Below the pieces are notes generated by a model. The model was not told the origin of the DNA. It worked only from the letters and a program-made list of their open reading frames with translations, and did no database searches. A DNA stretch of 64,000 bases from positions 62,001 to 126,000 of the forward strand of contig NZ_MLAO01000005.1 in the NCBI RefSeq assembly GCF_002272835.1. The letters run 5' to 3'. The translations under genes were made by a program, and so were the position numbers. Positions 17,738-25,575 of the stretch are shown one piece after another (positions within the stretch are counted from its first letter, which is position 1; every line of letters begins with the position of its first letter). Source of the DNA: Helicobacter sp. 11S03491-1. GTDB lineage: Bacteria; Campylobacterota; Campylobacteria; Campylobacterales; Helicobacteraceae.

Positions 17738-18996
17738 TATTTTAAAACACTTGAAGTAATTACTTGAGTATGGGTATTTAAATCACTAGAAATAACTTGG
17801 GCTGATTTACCATCTGAAATACCTACACTAACCATAAGTTCTTTGGGCACATTATCTTGGAGTATCCAAATTTTTGCCATTTTATTTTTGATCTCTTTGG
17901 CATCATTGATGGTTGCTTTTTTCTTTGGAGTTCCCATAAATGAAGCAGAAGATTGTTTATTTTTCTTGGTAATATTTTTTTGAGGAGCATAAAATAGGGC
18001 AGAGACCGGAATAAGCAATGTTTGATAAGCTTGCGCAACCTGAATATTTGCCGTAACACTCATACCTGATCTTAATAGTAAATTTTTATTATCAACATAA
18101 ATTTTTGTTTCATAACTTACAATATTATTCGTCGTATCTGTATTGTCAGAAGAGGCAAAACTAACACGATCGACTCTAGCTTCAAATTCGATATCAGGAT
18201 AAGCATCTACATGAAAGGTCACTTTCTGACCATTTTTGAGTTTGCCGATATCTGATTCAGATACATTTACAATCAGATTCATCTCTTCAAGATTTTGAGC
18301 TAATTTAAAAAGTGTTGGTGTTTGGAAACTTGCCACAACAGTTTGACCGGGATCGACGCTTCTTGTCAAAACAATACCATTGATTGGACTTGTAATAATA
18401 GAATTTTTCAAATCAATTTCAGAAAGTTTCATATCTGCTATGATTTGTTCAATCGCTGCTTGTTTGATTTGTACATCTGCTTTGGCTTGAAGATATTCCA
18501 TTTTTGCATTTTGTAAATCCAGTTCTGAGGGAGTTTTTGCATTTGTGGCTTTATAGAGTTTTTCTAAATGTTCATAATTCCATTTTTTTTGTTCAAAAAC
18601 AACTTCACAAGCAAATAAAGTTGCTTTGGCGGAGTTGATTTGGGCTTTATATTTATCAAGGGCTTGATGGATTTTTTCAGGATTAATTTTTGCTAATATT
18701 TGACCTTTTGTAACAGAATCATTAACATCTACAAATACTTCTTGGATGGTTCCGGAAACCTGACTTCCAATTTCAACTTCATCAGTTGGAGAAAGTGTCC
18801 CTGTAGCGCTAATTGTTTGTGTAATATCTCCCATATAAGGATTGGCAATTGTGTAAGAAATTTTATCTTCATGATGGAAATAAAAATACCCTCCACCGGA
18901 AATGCTGATGAAAAAAACAAATCCAATAAGAATAAAATACCATTTTTTATTTGATTTTTTTGGGTTAATTGTTCGCAGGATTTTATCAGTTTGCAT
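17737..18996 (-). CDS. macA: MacA-like periplasmic adaptor (membrane fusion protein)
   Basis: This HlyD-family adaptor bridges the inner-membrane ABC transporter and a TolC-type channel. Residues 19-40 form an N-terminal membrane anchor (WYFILIGFVFFISISGGGYF); the biotinyl-lipoyl and barrel-sandwich region has GTLSPTDEVEIGSQVSGTI near residues 62-80, followed by a long coiled coil (about 115-190) and a beta-barrel region. I chose ATG 18996, coding MQTDKILRT, rather than the far upstream start at 19089, because it overlaps the tolC stop by only 11 bases and gives a normal N-terminus. Residues about 325-360 form a Lys- and Ser-rich insertion in the membrane-proximal domain. Confidence 0.92.
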   Translation of the reverse strand: MQTDKILRTINPKKSNKKWYFILIGFVFFISISGGGYFYFHHEDKISYTIANPYMGDITQTISATGTLSPTDEVEIGSQVSGTIQEVFVDVNDSVTKGQILAKINPEKIHQALDKYKAQINSAKATLFACEVVFEQKKWNYEHLEKLYKATNAKTPSELDLQNAKMEYLQAKADVQIKQAAIEQIIADMKLSEIDLKNSIITSPINGIVLTRSVDPGQTVVASFQTPTLFKLAQNLEEMNLIVNVSESDIGKLKNGQKVTFHVDAYPDIEFEARVDRVSFASSDNTDTTNNIVSYETKIYVDNKNLLLRSGMSVTANIQVAQAYQTLLIPVSALFYAPQKNITKKNKQSSASFMGTPKKKATINDAKEIKNKMAKIWILQDNVPKELMVSVGISDGKSAQVISSDLNTHTQVITSSVLK

Positions 18997-20416
18997 TTTT
19001 ATCCTTATTTTGATTGATAGACATAAAAATACCTCCAAAAGATTTATACAAAACAATGGCTGCTTGTACATTTGACAAAAATGAATCATAAAGATCTTTT
19101 TTTGTATTTAAATATTGATTTTCATAATTTAAAAAACCAAGTTCATCAATAAGCTTGTAATTGGTTTTTAGTTTCATTGCTTCCAGAGTCTCCTTACTCC
19201 AATGGTTACTTTGTTTAGAGTTTAAGAGATTTTGATCGGAATTTTGCATATCTATAAGTGCATTTTCGATCTCACCAAGCGCTGTATTGATTGAATTTTG
19301 TAATACATAAAAAGCTTGCTTGAGATTTTCTTGTTGGATTTTATAATTTTCTCTAATCGCACTTCGATTTAGTAGAGGCATGCTCAACGCACCTGTTATT
19401 TGCCAAATCAAATCCCCGATACCATTATTGGAAAATAAAATCTGTCCAATATTGCCTGTAAGATTGATAGAGGGAAAAAATTCTGCTCTTTTGCTTGCCT
19501 TAGTATAGATTTGAGTATTTAGAGCATGGATTGCAGATTGAATATCAGGGCGATCTAAGAGAGTTTGTGCAGGCAATTTTTGTATTTTTGGAAGTTTGGG
19601 TTCTTTGAAATCATAGAGAATGTGGGTGTCAAATCCTAAATCATTTGTATTGAGTAAAACCAAAAGGGCATTTTTATTTTGTTCTAATTGATATTTTAAA
19701 TCAAAAAGAGCTTTTTTTTGAATGAAAAGTTGGGTTTTTAGTGGAGCAACTTCAGATATATCAACCAAGCCCAGATTGTATTTTATTTCATTGATTTCAA
19801 GAATTTTTTCTTGATTTTTTACTAATTTTTGAGCAATAGTTATTGTATTGACAAATTTTCTGATATTGAAATAATAATTTGCTAAATCAGTGATTAAACT
19901 TATTTTTGCATTTTCGAGATTTTTTTGAGCACTAAAAAATTGCTCTTTGTTAGCGTGGCGTAACGCATTGATTTTTCCAAAAATATCTATTTCCCACGCG
20001 AGTGTAAAAGATCCGTTTAGGGTATTTTGGTTGAAATTAATTTGATACTTTTTATAATTTCCATCACTATAATTATAACCTAAATTCACCCCAATTTTTG
20101 GTAATAAATCGGCTCCGGAAATTTTAGCAAGCGATCTTGCTTGGGCAATTTTGGAGGTAAAAGTCAGAATATCAGTATTATTTTTGAGTGCTATTTGAAT
20201 GAGATTTTGCAATATAGGATCATCAAAAATATTAAAAAAATTTTGGATAAAGTCTTTATTTTCCCAATTCTCATGATTATCTCCAAAAGTATCTAAAATT
20301 TTTTCATTTATAAAATTTGTGCGGGTATGTGTTTTGGTAATAATTTCATCTTCAGGTATTGAAGAAGCACAATTTGAAAGAAAGAAGATAAAAAATGCAG
20401 ATAACAAATATTTCAT
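18986..20416 (-). CDS. TolC/NodT-type outer membrane efflux lipoprotein
   Basis: This 476-residue protein is the outer membrane channel of the tripartite pump. The N-terminus MKYLLSAFFIFFLSNC is a lipoprotein signal with a lipobox at LSNC, so Cys16 is probably lipidated, as in NodT-type channels. The body shows the two repeated coiled-coil/beta-strand halves of the OEP family, for example QARSLAKISGADLLPKIGVN at about 85-105 and the equivalent ASKRAEFFPSINLTGNIG near 310. It is the first gene of the operon tolC-macA-ATPase-permease, with a TATAAT promoter upstream. Confidence 0.9.
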   Translation of the reverse strand: MKYLLSAFFIFFLSNCASSIPEDEIITKTHTRTNFINEKILDTFGDNHENWENKDFIQNFFNIFDDPILQNLIQIALKNNTDILTFTSKIAQARSLAKISGADLLPKIGVNLGYNYSDGNYKKYQINFNQNTLNGSFTLAWEIDIFGKINALRHANKEQFFSAQKNLENAKISLITDLANYYFNIRKFVNTITIAQKLVKNQEKILEINEIKYNLGLVDISEVAPLKTQLFIQKKALFDLKYQLEQNKNALLVLLNTNDLGFDTHILYDFKEPKLPKIQKLPAQTLLDRPDIQSAIHALNTQIYTKASKRAEFFPSINLTGNIGQILFSNNGIGDLIWQITGALSMPLLNRSAIRENYKIQQENLKQAFYVLQNSINTALGEIENALIDMQNSDQNLLNSKQSNHWSKETLEAMKLKTNYKLIDELGFLNYENQYLNTKKDLYDSFLSNVQAAIVLYKSFGGIFMSINQNKDKNAN

Positions 20417-20445
20417 TCTGTCATATCACCTTGATATTTTTGAAA

Positions 20446-20451
20446 ATTATA
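20446..20451 (-). promoter_or_regulatory. -10 box of the efflux operon
   Basis: On the minus strand the sequence AAGTATAATTTTC contains a perfect TATAAT 30 bases before the tolC ATG. Helicobacter sigma-80 promoters rely mainly on the -10 box, and no clear -35 box is visible. The AAGGTGA ribosome binding site follows at normal distance. Confidence 0.6.
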
Positions 20452-20546
20452 CTTAAACATCTATGAAGTATTTGTGAATTATTAATATTAAATATTTTTT
20501 ATAAATTAAAAATTCTTGATAATTTTAAAATGAAACACTTTTTAGT

Positions 20547-20571
20547 CTTATAAAATTTTCAATTTTATAAG
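20547..20571 (-). repeat. Inverted repeat across the glcD stop codon
   Basis: A perfect 11-bp inverted repeat (CTTATAAAATT and AATTTTATAAG) with a 3-base loop spans the stop codon of glcD. It is downstream of glcD and upstream of the tolC promoter, so it could end or stabilise the glcD transcript. No T run follows on the minus strand, so a classical terminator is doubtful. Confidence 0.45.
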
Positions 20572-21950
20572 CCCATTTTTCCCGGATTAAGGATATTATG
20601 AGGATCAAATGCTTTCTTGATTGTCCTGAAAAGTTCCATTTCTGATGGGCTAAAAGCTAGAGACATAAAGGGCGCTTTTGATAAACCTATGCCATGTTCT
20701 CCGCTAAGAGTGCCTTCAAGCTCTATAGTAATTTTAAAAATTTCTTCAATTGCTTCATAACCTTTTTTGAGTTGTTCTTCATCAGTGTTATCAACTACCA
20801 TTACATTTGTATGCACGTTGCCATCACCGGTATGCCCAAAACAAGGAATTTTGAATCCATATTTTTTACTTACTTCTGAAATTCTTTGCAATAACTCAGG
20901 GAGTCTGGAGCGAGGGACGGTAATATCTTCATTAAGCTTTTTTTTGCCATATATGGCAATACTTTGAGAGGCATTGCGTCTGGCAAACCATAGATTCTCT
21001 TCCTCTGCATTATTTTGAGCAATTTGAAATTTTTCACAACCATTTTTTTGAAATTTTTCTTCAATTTGTTTTAATTGCCATTGAACATCTTCCGAGATAT
21101 TTCCATCCACTTGCGTAATAAGTATTGCTCCTGCTTGTGTAGGCAAACCTTTTTGAAATTTTTCTTCAACAGCACAGATGGTAAGATTATCTAAAAACTC
21201 CATTGCTACAGGCGTTACTCCACTTGCCATAGTTTCATAAACAGCATTCATCGCTGATTGAATAGTTGGGAATATTCCCATAGCTGTTTGTTTGCATTTG
21301 GGTTTTGCAATGAGTTTGAGAGTGATTTCGGTAATAACTGCCAAACTCCCCTCAGAGGCTGTCAAAATACCTACAATATTATATCCGGCAACATCTTTGA
21401 TTGTTTTTTTGCCTGCTCGAATAATTTCTCCATTAGGTAAAATTGCCCGAAGTGCCATGACATAATCTTTTGTAATGCCGTATTTTGCAGCACGCATACC
21501 CCCGGCATTTTCACTAACATTCCCTCCTAATGTACTATACTCTTGGCTGGCAGGATCAGGCGGATAAAATAATCCTATTTTTTCAACTGCCTCTTGAAAA
21601 TGTTTATTAACAACACCGGGTTGCACTCTTGCAATTAGATTTTTTTCATCAATTTCTAAAATTTTATTAAAATATTTTTCCATTGCTAAAATAACCCCGC
21701 CCCTAACCGGTAATGCTCCTCCTGTAAAACCACTTCCTGCACCTCTGGGGATAATAGGGATTTGATGATCATTACAATATTTTAATATTTTACTTACATC
21801 TATTTCATTTCGAGGATAAATTACGCAATCAGGCTCGTAACGTTCCTTGGTGGCGTCATAACAATAAGCAAGCAAATGTGCTTTGTCATTATGAAAATTC
21901 TCATCCCCAACAATATTTTTTAGTTCTTTTTGGTGTTTTATTTCAATCAT
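20565..21950 (-). CDS. glcD: FAD-linked oxidase, glycolate/D-lactate dehydrogenase type
   Basis: This 461-residue flavoprotein oxidises a 2-hydroxy acid such as glycolate or D-lactate. The FAD_binding_4 domain is marked by IPIIPRGAGSGFTGGALPV and VQPGVVNKHFQE (about 50-115) and STLGGNVSENAGGM near 145; the C-terminal FAD-oxidase domain has PCFGHTGDGNVHTN near residue 372 and GEHGIG near 430. GlcD and D-lactate dehydrogenase cannot be separated by sequence alone. It is followed on the minus strand by the efflux operon and preceded by a PgbA-like gene, the order known from H. pylori. Confidence 0.92.
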   Translation of the reverse strand: MIEIKHQKELKNIVGDENFHNDKAHLLAYCYDATKERYEPDCVIYPRNEIDVSKILKYCNDHQIPIIPRGAGSGFTGGALPVRGGVILAMEKYFNKILEIDEKNLIARVQPGVVNKHFQEAVEKIGLFYPPDPASQEYSTLGGNVSENAGGMRAAKYGITKDYVMALRAILPNGEIIRAGKKTIKDVAGYNIVGILTASEGSLAVITEITLKLIAKPKCKQTAMGIFPTIQSAMNAVYETMASGVTPVAMEFLDNLTICAVEEKFQKGLPTQAGAILITQVDGNISEDVQWQLKQIEEKFQKNGCEKFQIAQNNAEEENLWFARRNASQSIAIYGKKKLNEDITVPRSRLPELLQRISEVSKKYGFKIPCFGHTGDGNVHTNVMVVDNTDEEQLKKGYEAIEEIFKITIELEGTLSGEHGIGLSKAPFMSLAFSPSEMELFRTIKKAFDPHNILNPGKMGL

Positions 21951-21957
21951 AATTTAC

Positions 21958-22707
21958 TCATTTGAATTCCAAACCTTTTTGGACTAAGCTATCATAGAAT
22001 TTAAAATAATCTTTTGATTTTTTGCCATAGAATAAACTTGCAAGACTTCCTGTTTTAACTTCTTCCAGACGTGAAAAAAATGGGGCTATAGTTTTACTAA
22101 CTTTTGAAGTATCAAAAGGAATTGTTTTTAGCAGAGTTAAACTTTGGCAATCCAGGATATTAACTATGTTTGTCCCAACAATATAAAGCAACCCAACACT
22201 ATAAACATTGCAAGCTTTAGTTAAAAATTTTGGCTTGGGATCAAAACCTCCATAATCATTCAAATACCCCATTAATAAATCCGAATTCATTAAAGAAACA
22301 CCCTTGAGACCGGATTTTATTTTTTCATAAGTAGTTGCATCAGGAGCGATCAAAAAAGCTTTGTTGTTGAGTTCATGAAAAATTGCCATATCACCTATTC
22401 TTGGATCTACACGTGGTGTGGGTAAATATTTTTGGTTCATGGCATCAAAATTACTTATTTTTGCAATGGCAACCCCATTTTCAATAGACATGATTTGTAG
22501 TTTTGCAGAAATAATATTGTAATCGCTAAGTTTTGTTAGAACAAAACCGGTTTCGCCAACTTGAAGATCATAAGATGGAAAAGTCGCCGTTTTTTCTTTA
22601 AGATCTATTTTTTGTATAGCGATAGATACAGGTTCATTAAGTGCATCTGCATTGATTGCTATACAAAGTAGAATCATCGATAGAGTGCCAAAAAAAATCT
22701 TTAGCAT
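21958..22707 (-). CDS. PgbA-like exported protein (N-terminal domain only)
   Basis: The protein has a signal peptide (about residues 1-21, ending near INADA) and begins its mature part with NEPVSIAIQKIDLKEKTA. This region and the place between glcD and a nudix gene match PgbA, described in H. pylori as a surface plasminogen-binding protein. Here it is 249 residues, roughly half the H. pylori length as I recall it, and the Lys-rich C-terminal part is missing, although the last residue is still Lys (GLEFK). So it is probably the conserved N-terminal domain; plasminogen binding should not be assumed. It overlaps the nudix gene by 7 bases. Confidence 0.7.
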   Translation of the reverse strand: MLKIFFGTLSMILLCIAINADALNEPVSIAIQKIDLKEKTATFPSYDLQVGETGFVLTKLSDYNIISAKLQIMSIENGVAIAKISNFDAMNQKYLPTPRVDPRIGDMAIFHELNNKAFLIAPDATTYEKIKSGLKGVSLMNSDLLMGYLNDYGGFDPKPKFLTKACNVYSVGLLYIVGTNIVNILDCQSLTLLKTIPFDTSKVSKTIAPFFSRLEEVKTGSLASLFYGKKSKDYFKFYDSLVQKGLEFK

Positions 22708-23309
22708 TTTATTTCCTTTGTAAAATTATCTAAATACCATTTTATAGCATAAACAAGCCCGGAAGTTTTGATGATACTATCATCGTTAATGAATTGTTTT
22801 GCATTTTTTAGGCTTAAAAACAAAACCTCAATACATTCATCATCAATTCCTCCACCTTGGGTAAGCTTATCTTTTTGTGTAATGATAGCAAAAAATATAG
22901 TTTGTTTGCTCCCGCTAATGCCTGTAGAAGTATAAAATGTAATAATTTTATGGAGACGTTGGGGATTAATTTGATATCCGCATTCTTCAAGTATTTCTTC
23001 TGTGGCAATCTGTTCAATACTCTTGCCTTCTTTGTCAATAAGCCCTGCGCATAATTCGTAGGTATAGCCATCTTGATTTTTGAGGTATATGGCCGGACGA
23101 AATTGCCTAACAATTACAAAACTATCAAAATCTTGATGGTATAGTAATATTGAGACACTATCATGAGAATTAATAATATCCCAAATCTTTTTTTTACCAT
23201 TTTCTATATAGGTAATTCGCTTGGGCTGCACATAGACAGAATCAATGCATTCTTCAAATTTTATAGAATCAAAATTGACTTTAGATAAAGTATCCGGAAA
23301 ATATTTCAT
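22701..23309 (-). CDS. NUDT14-like Nudix hydrolase (likely nucleotide-sugar diphosphatase)
   Basis: This 202-residue Nudix enzyme resembles human NUDT14 (UDP-sugar pyrophosphatase) more than typical ADP-ribose pyrophosphatases: SHDSVSILLY, VRQFRPAIY, YELCAGLIDKEGKS, IATEEILEECGY, GSKQTIFFA and QGGGIDDECIEV all have counterparts there. The Nudix box deviates from the standard: the usual Arg before the Glu pair is Glu, and one residue is inserted in the loop, also as in NUDT14. Likely substrates are UDP-glucose, other nucleotide sugars or ADP-ribose. It overlaps csd3 and the PgbA-like gene by 4 and 7 bases. Confidence 0.82.
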   Translation of the reverse strand: MKYFPDTLSKVNFDSIKFEECIDSVYVQPKRITYIENGKKKIWDIINSHDSVSILLYHQDFDSFVIVRQFRPAIYLKNQDGYTYELCAGLIDKEGKSIEQIATEEILEECGYQINPQRLHKIITFYTSTGISGSKQTIFFAIITQKDKLTQGGGIDDECIEVLFLSLKNAKQFINDDSIIKTSGLVYAIKWYLDNFTKEIKC

Positions 23310-24466
23310 GATTCCTCCCGGATTGAAACATGGGCTTTTTGTTCATCAAAAGAAGTTTTTTGAAGAGCTTTGTCTATTTCTTCTTGGTATTTTTTGGCAA
23401 GTTGTATGAAATCTTTTTTTGCTTTACCTTTGAGTTCGCTTTTTGTGGTTCGAATACTTCCGAGCGGATCAACAGGGCGATTGTTCTTATAGACTCCAAA
23501 ATGCAAATGAGGACCCGTGCTAATACCGGTACTTCCAACCTTTCCAATAATTTGACCTTTTTTGACATACATACCCATATGAATTCCTTTTGCAAAAGCA
23601 CTCATATGTCCATAAAGGGTTTTAATCCCATTTCCATGATTGATTTCAATTGTTTTACCATAACCACCTTTGACCCCAATATAGATGATTTTTCCATCAG
23701 AGGCTGCATGAATTGGAGTGCCAATTCTTGCAGCATAATCAATCCCATAATGGGGACGTATAATCTTCAAAATAGGATGCACTCTTCCATAAGAAAATCT
23801 TGAAGAAATTCTTGTATATTGCACCGGAACTTCTAATAAAAACCCCGCCACTTCCTTGGCGCTTTTATCGTAATATCTGCCATTGTAAGAAAATATATAG
23901 TGAGGTTTTTTATTTGTTTCAATCATAGTTGCTTTAATATCCGGAGAACCAAAGGGTTTGCCTAATCGATATTTTCTTGTATAAATAATAGCAAGTTTAT
24001 CATCTTTAATCACAAATTTTTTGAAATTAATGCTTTTTTTATATGCATTGATAAATTCATTGGCAAGATTAATATCTCCGGTTGCATCTACTATATCTTG
24101 ATAAGGAGATTTTTGCACAGAAAGGGTAAGAATTTTTTCAACAGAAAAAGAAACAATAGGGATAAAGTCCATTTTATAATCATCATTATCCTTGTAAATA
24201 TGGATTTGCACATCTTCGCTAATAGGAATAAGAGCTTGAAGCAAATCTCCATTATCATCACGTAAGGTATAATAAGAAATTCCTGCATATATTTCTGCTG
24301 TAAGTTCTTTGTCTTGAGAAGACAAGTTGTAATAAAGTTTCAAGGGGATACTATTTTGTTCAAAAAAAGTAAGTAACGTTGAGCCTTTTTCCCATAAAGG
24401 CTTCTCTCCTACAGCTCCAAAACTTATAGAAAAACACAGAAAAAACAATAATAAAGCCTTTCTCAT
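23306..24466 (-). CDS. csd3: M23 metallopeptidase, Csd3/HdpA-like cell shape protein
   Basis: This exported peptidoglycan endopeptidase trims crosslinks and in H. pylori is needed for helical shape. A signal peptide covers residues 1-17. The C-terminal LytM domain (about 225-350) has HYGIDYAARIGTPIHAASDG, with the zinc-binding HxxxD, and GPHLHFGVY, with the HxH motif. An N-terminal inhibitory region, as described for Csd3, would occupy residues 20-220. Length 386 is close to the H. pylori protein. It heads an operon with the nudix gene, the PgbA-like gene and glcD on the minus strand. Confidence 0.92.
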   Translation of the reverse strand: MRKALLLFFLCFSISFGAVGEKPLWEKGSTLLTFFEQNSIPLKLYYNLSSQDKELTAEIYAGISYYTLRDDNGDLLQALIPISEDVQIHIYKDNDDYKMDFIPIVSFSVEKILTLSVQKSPYQDIVDATGDINLANEFINAYKKSINFKKFVIKDDKLAIIYTRKYRLGKPFGSPDIKATMIETNKKPHYIFSYNGRYYDKSAKEVAGFLLEVPVQYTRISSRFSYGRVHPILKIIRPHYGIDYAARIGTPIHAASDGKIIYIGVKGGYGKTIEINHGNGIKTLYGHMSAFAKGIHMGMYVKKGQIIGKVGSTGISTGPHLHFGVYKNNRPVDPLGSIRTTKSELKGKAKKDFIQLAKKYQEEIDKALQKTSFDEQKAHVSIREES

Positions 24467-24553
24467 TAAGAACCTTAGAGTTTATTATAAAACTTAAATT
24501 ATATACAATTTTAACAAATGCCAACTCTAAACTCTTAAATACGCAAAATCTGA

Positions 24554-24569
24554 TATAATTAGCCGATAT
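24554..24569 (+). promoter_or_regulatory. Promoter region of the small membrane protein gene
   Basis: A perfect TATAAT lies at 24554-24559, 51 bases before the ATG at 24611, and directly after it comes GCCGATAT (24562-24569), which fits the sigma-28 -10 box. A matching sigma-28 -35 (TAAA) is not found at the right spacing, so the housekeeping reading is preferred. It drives the start of the flagellar block. Confidence 0.45.
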
Positions 24570-24610
24570 ATCTTTAATCTTTAGATTTTAACAAAAAGGG
24601 TCATTTAAGA

Positions 24611-24817
24611 ATGAATTTTAAAGATTTTGACATAAAAACTTGGTTTTTTCCTACAATTTGTTTTATATTGTTTTGTTATGCAATGGTATTTATTATCATC
24701 TATACTTATGCATCAAATGGTGATGTATCATTATTTAGCAATACGCAAAATACAGGGACAACAGATGTGGCTAAATTCAAAGAAGAAATGATGAAGCAAA
24801 TCAAGAAAGTTAATTAA
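24611..24817 (+). CDS. Small single-pass membrane protein before flgM
   Basis: This 68-residue protein has one strong membrane segment (residues about 11-33, FFPTICFILFCYAMVFIIIY) and a charged C-terminus ending EEMMKQIKKVN that is probably helical. I do not recognise the family. An AAAAAGGGTC ribosome binding site stands at the proper distance and its own promoter-like TATAAT is upstream. Its end overlaps the -35 box of the flgM sigma-28 promoter. A flagellar link is possible from position only. Confidence 0.65.
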   Translation: MNFKDFDIKTWFFPTICFILFCYAMVFIIIYTYASNGDVSLFSNTQNTGTTDVAKFKEEMMKQIKKVN

Positions 24818-24841
24818 AGTATTTGATTTTGATGTCGATAT
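24815..24841 (+). promoter_or_regulatory. Sigma-28 (FliA) promoter of flgM
   Basis: TAAA at 24815-24818, a 15-base spacer, and GTCGATAT at 24834-24841 match the Campylobacterota sigma-28 consensus TAAA-N15-GCCGATAA at all positions but two. It lies 42 bases before the flgM start. FlgM being made from a FliA promoter would give feedback on its own target. Confidence 0.72.
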
Positions 24842-24883
24842 TATGTTTATATTTTGTAAGATTATCTAAGGAGATGTATAAAG

Positions 24884-25084
24884 ATGATAAATGCAGTGGG
24901 TACTACTAAAAGCACTTTAATTACTAATGAAAATAAAAAATTTTCCGAAAACATCAAAGCGCAACAAACTAAAGAAATTGCTAACCAAAAAGCCCAAATT
25001 AAAGAATCTGTCAAGAATAATACTTATCAAATTGATCTCCAAAAAACTTCAGAAAAAATGGCACTAAATTTGCTTAATCTATAA
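24884..25084 (+). CDS. flgM: Anti-sigma-28 factor FlgM
   Basis: FlgM binds and inhibits FliA (sigma-28) until the hook is complete. The 66-residue protein is short like H. pylori FlgM and lacks part of the N-terminal region of enteric FlgM. The C-terminal half carries the inhibitory pattern, with the ending YQIDLQKTSEKMALNLLNL typical of the family. Position before a FlgN-like gene and flgK matches other Campylobacterota. It has an AAGGAGA ribosome binding site and a sigma-28 promoter upstream. Confidence 0.85.
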   Translation: MINAVGTTKSTLITNENKKFSENIKAQQTKEIANQKAQIKESVKNNTYQIDLQKTSEKMALNLLNL

Positions 25085-25138
25085 AATATAGAATACTCCC
25101 TCCAAGGGGATATTAATCTGAAGTTTAGGATTGAGTTT

Positions 25139-25567
25139 ATGTTACACAATTATCTTAGAGGTGCCGTTTCTGACCTTCGTCTTCTTATAGAATTAACACA
25201 AGCAGATATTGAAGATATTAAGGTAGCTCAAAATGATAGTATTTTTGAGCGCAATTACACAAAACAAGAATTGATTAAATCATTTGAAACAAAAAAAAAT
25301 CTCATCGATCAAGAAATGTTAGGGCTTAAGAATGAATTTCCTCATAAAATTCTCAATGATCTCATTGATGAGGAAGCAAGCCGGTTGCTGGGAGAAATGA
25401 AAAGAAACCTCCAAGATCTTAAAGCATTGAATGCAAATTATGCTAGGATTGTTTTTGCTGTATCTGAATTTTATTCATCTTTAATTCAAAAAATTATCCC
25501 TCATGAAATCTGCGATTATAAGGGGAACAAAACCCCTCAAAGCAGTTTTTTAAAAATTCAAGCTTAG
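25139..25567 (+). CDS. FlgN-like flagellar chaperone
   Basis: This 142-residue, nearly all-helical protein (long heptad-rich stretch at about 1-110) lies between flgM and flgK, the usual place of FlgN, the export chaperone for the hook-filament junction proteins FlgK and FlgL. Sequence similarity among FlgN proteins is weak, so the call rests on size, helical nature and position. The gene ends 8 bases before flgK, with the flgK ribosome binding site (TAGGAG) in the gap. The start ATG follows a weak ribosome binding site, AGGATTGAG. Confidence 0.72.
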   Translation: MLHNYLRGAVSDLRLLIELTQADIEDIKVAQNDSIFERNYTKQELIKSFETKKNLIDQEMLGLKNEFPHKILNDLIDEEASRLLGEMKRNLQDLKALNANYARIVFAVSEFYSSLIQKIIPHEICDYKGNKTPQSSFLKIQA

Positions 25568-25575
25568 GAGAGTAT

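Noticed and set aside
18996-19089. Upstream extension of the MacA-like protein by 31 residues
   Set aside because: It would overlap tolC by about 100 bases and adds a sequence unlike any MacA; ATG 18996 gives a normal membrane anchor.
24544-24569. Sigma-28 promoter before the small membrane protein gene
   Set aside because: GCCGATAT is present but the -35 element is poor (CAAA at 14-base spacing), while a perfect TATAAT overlaps the spacer.
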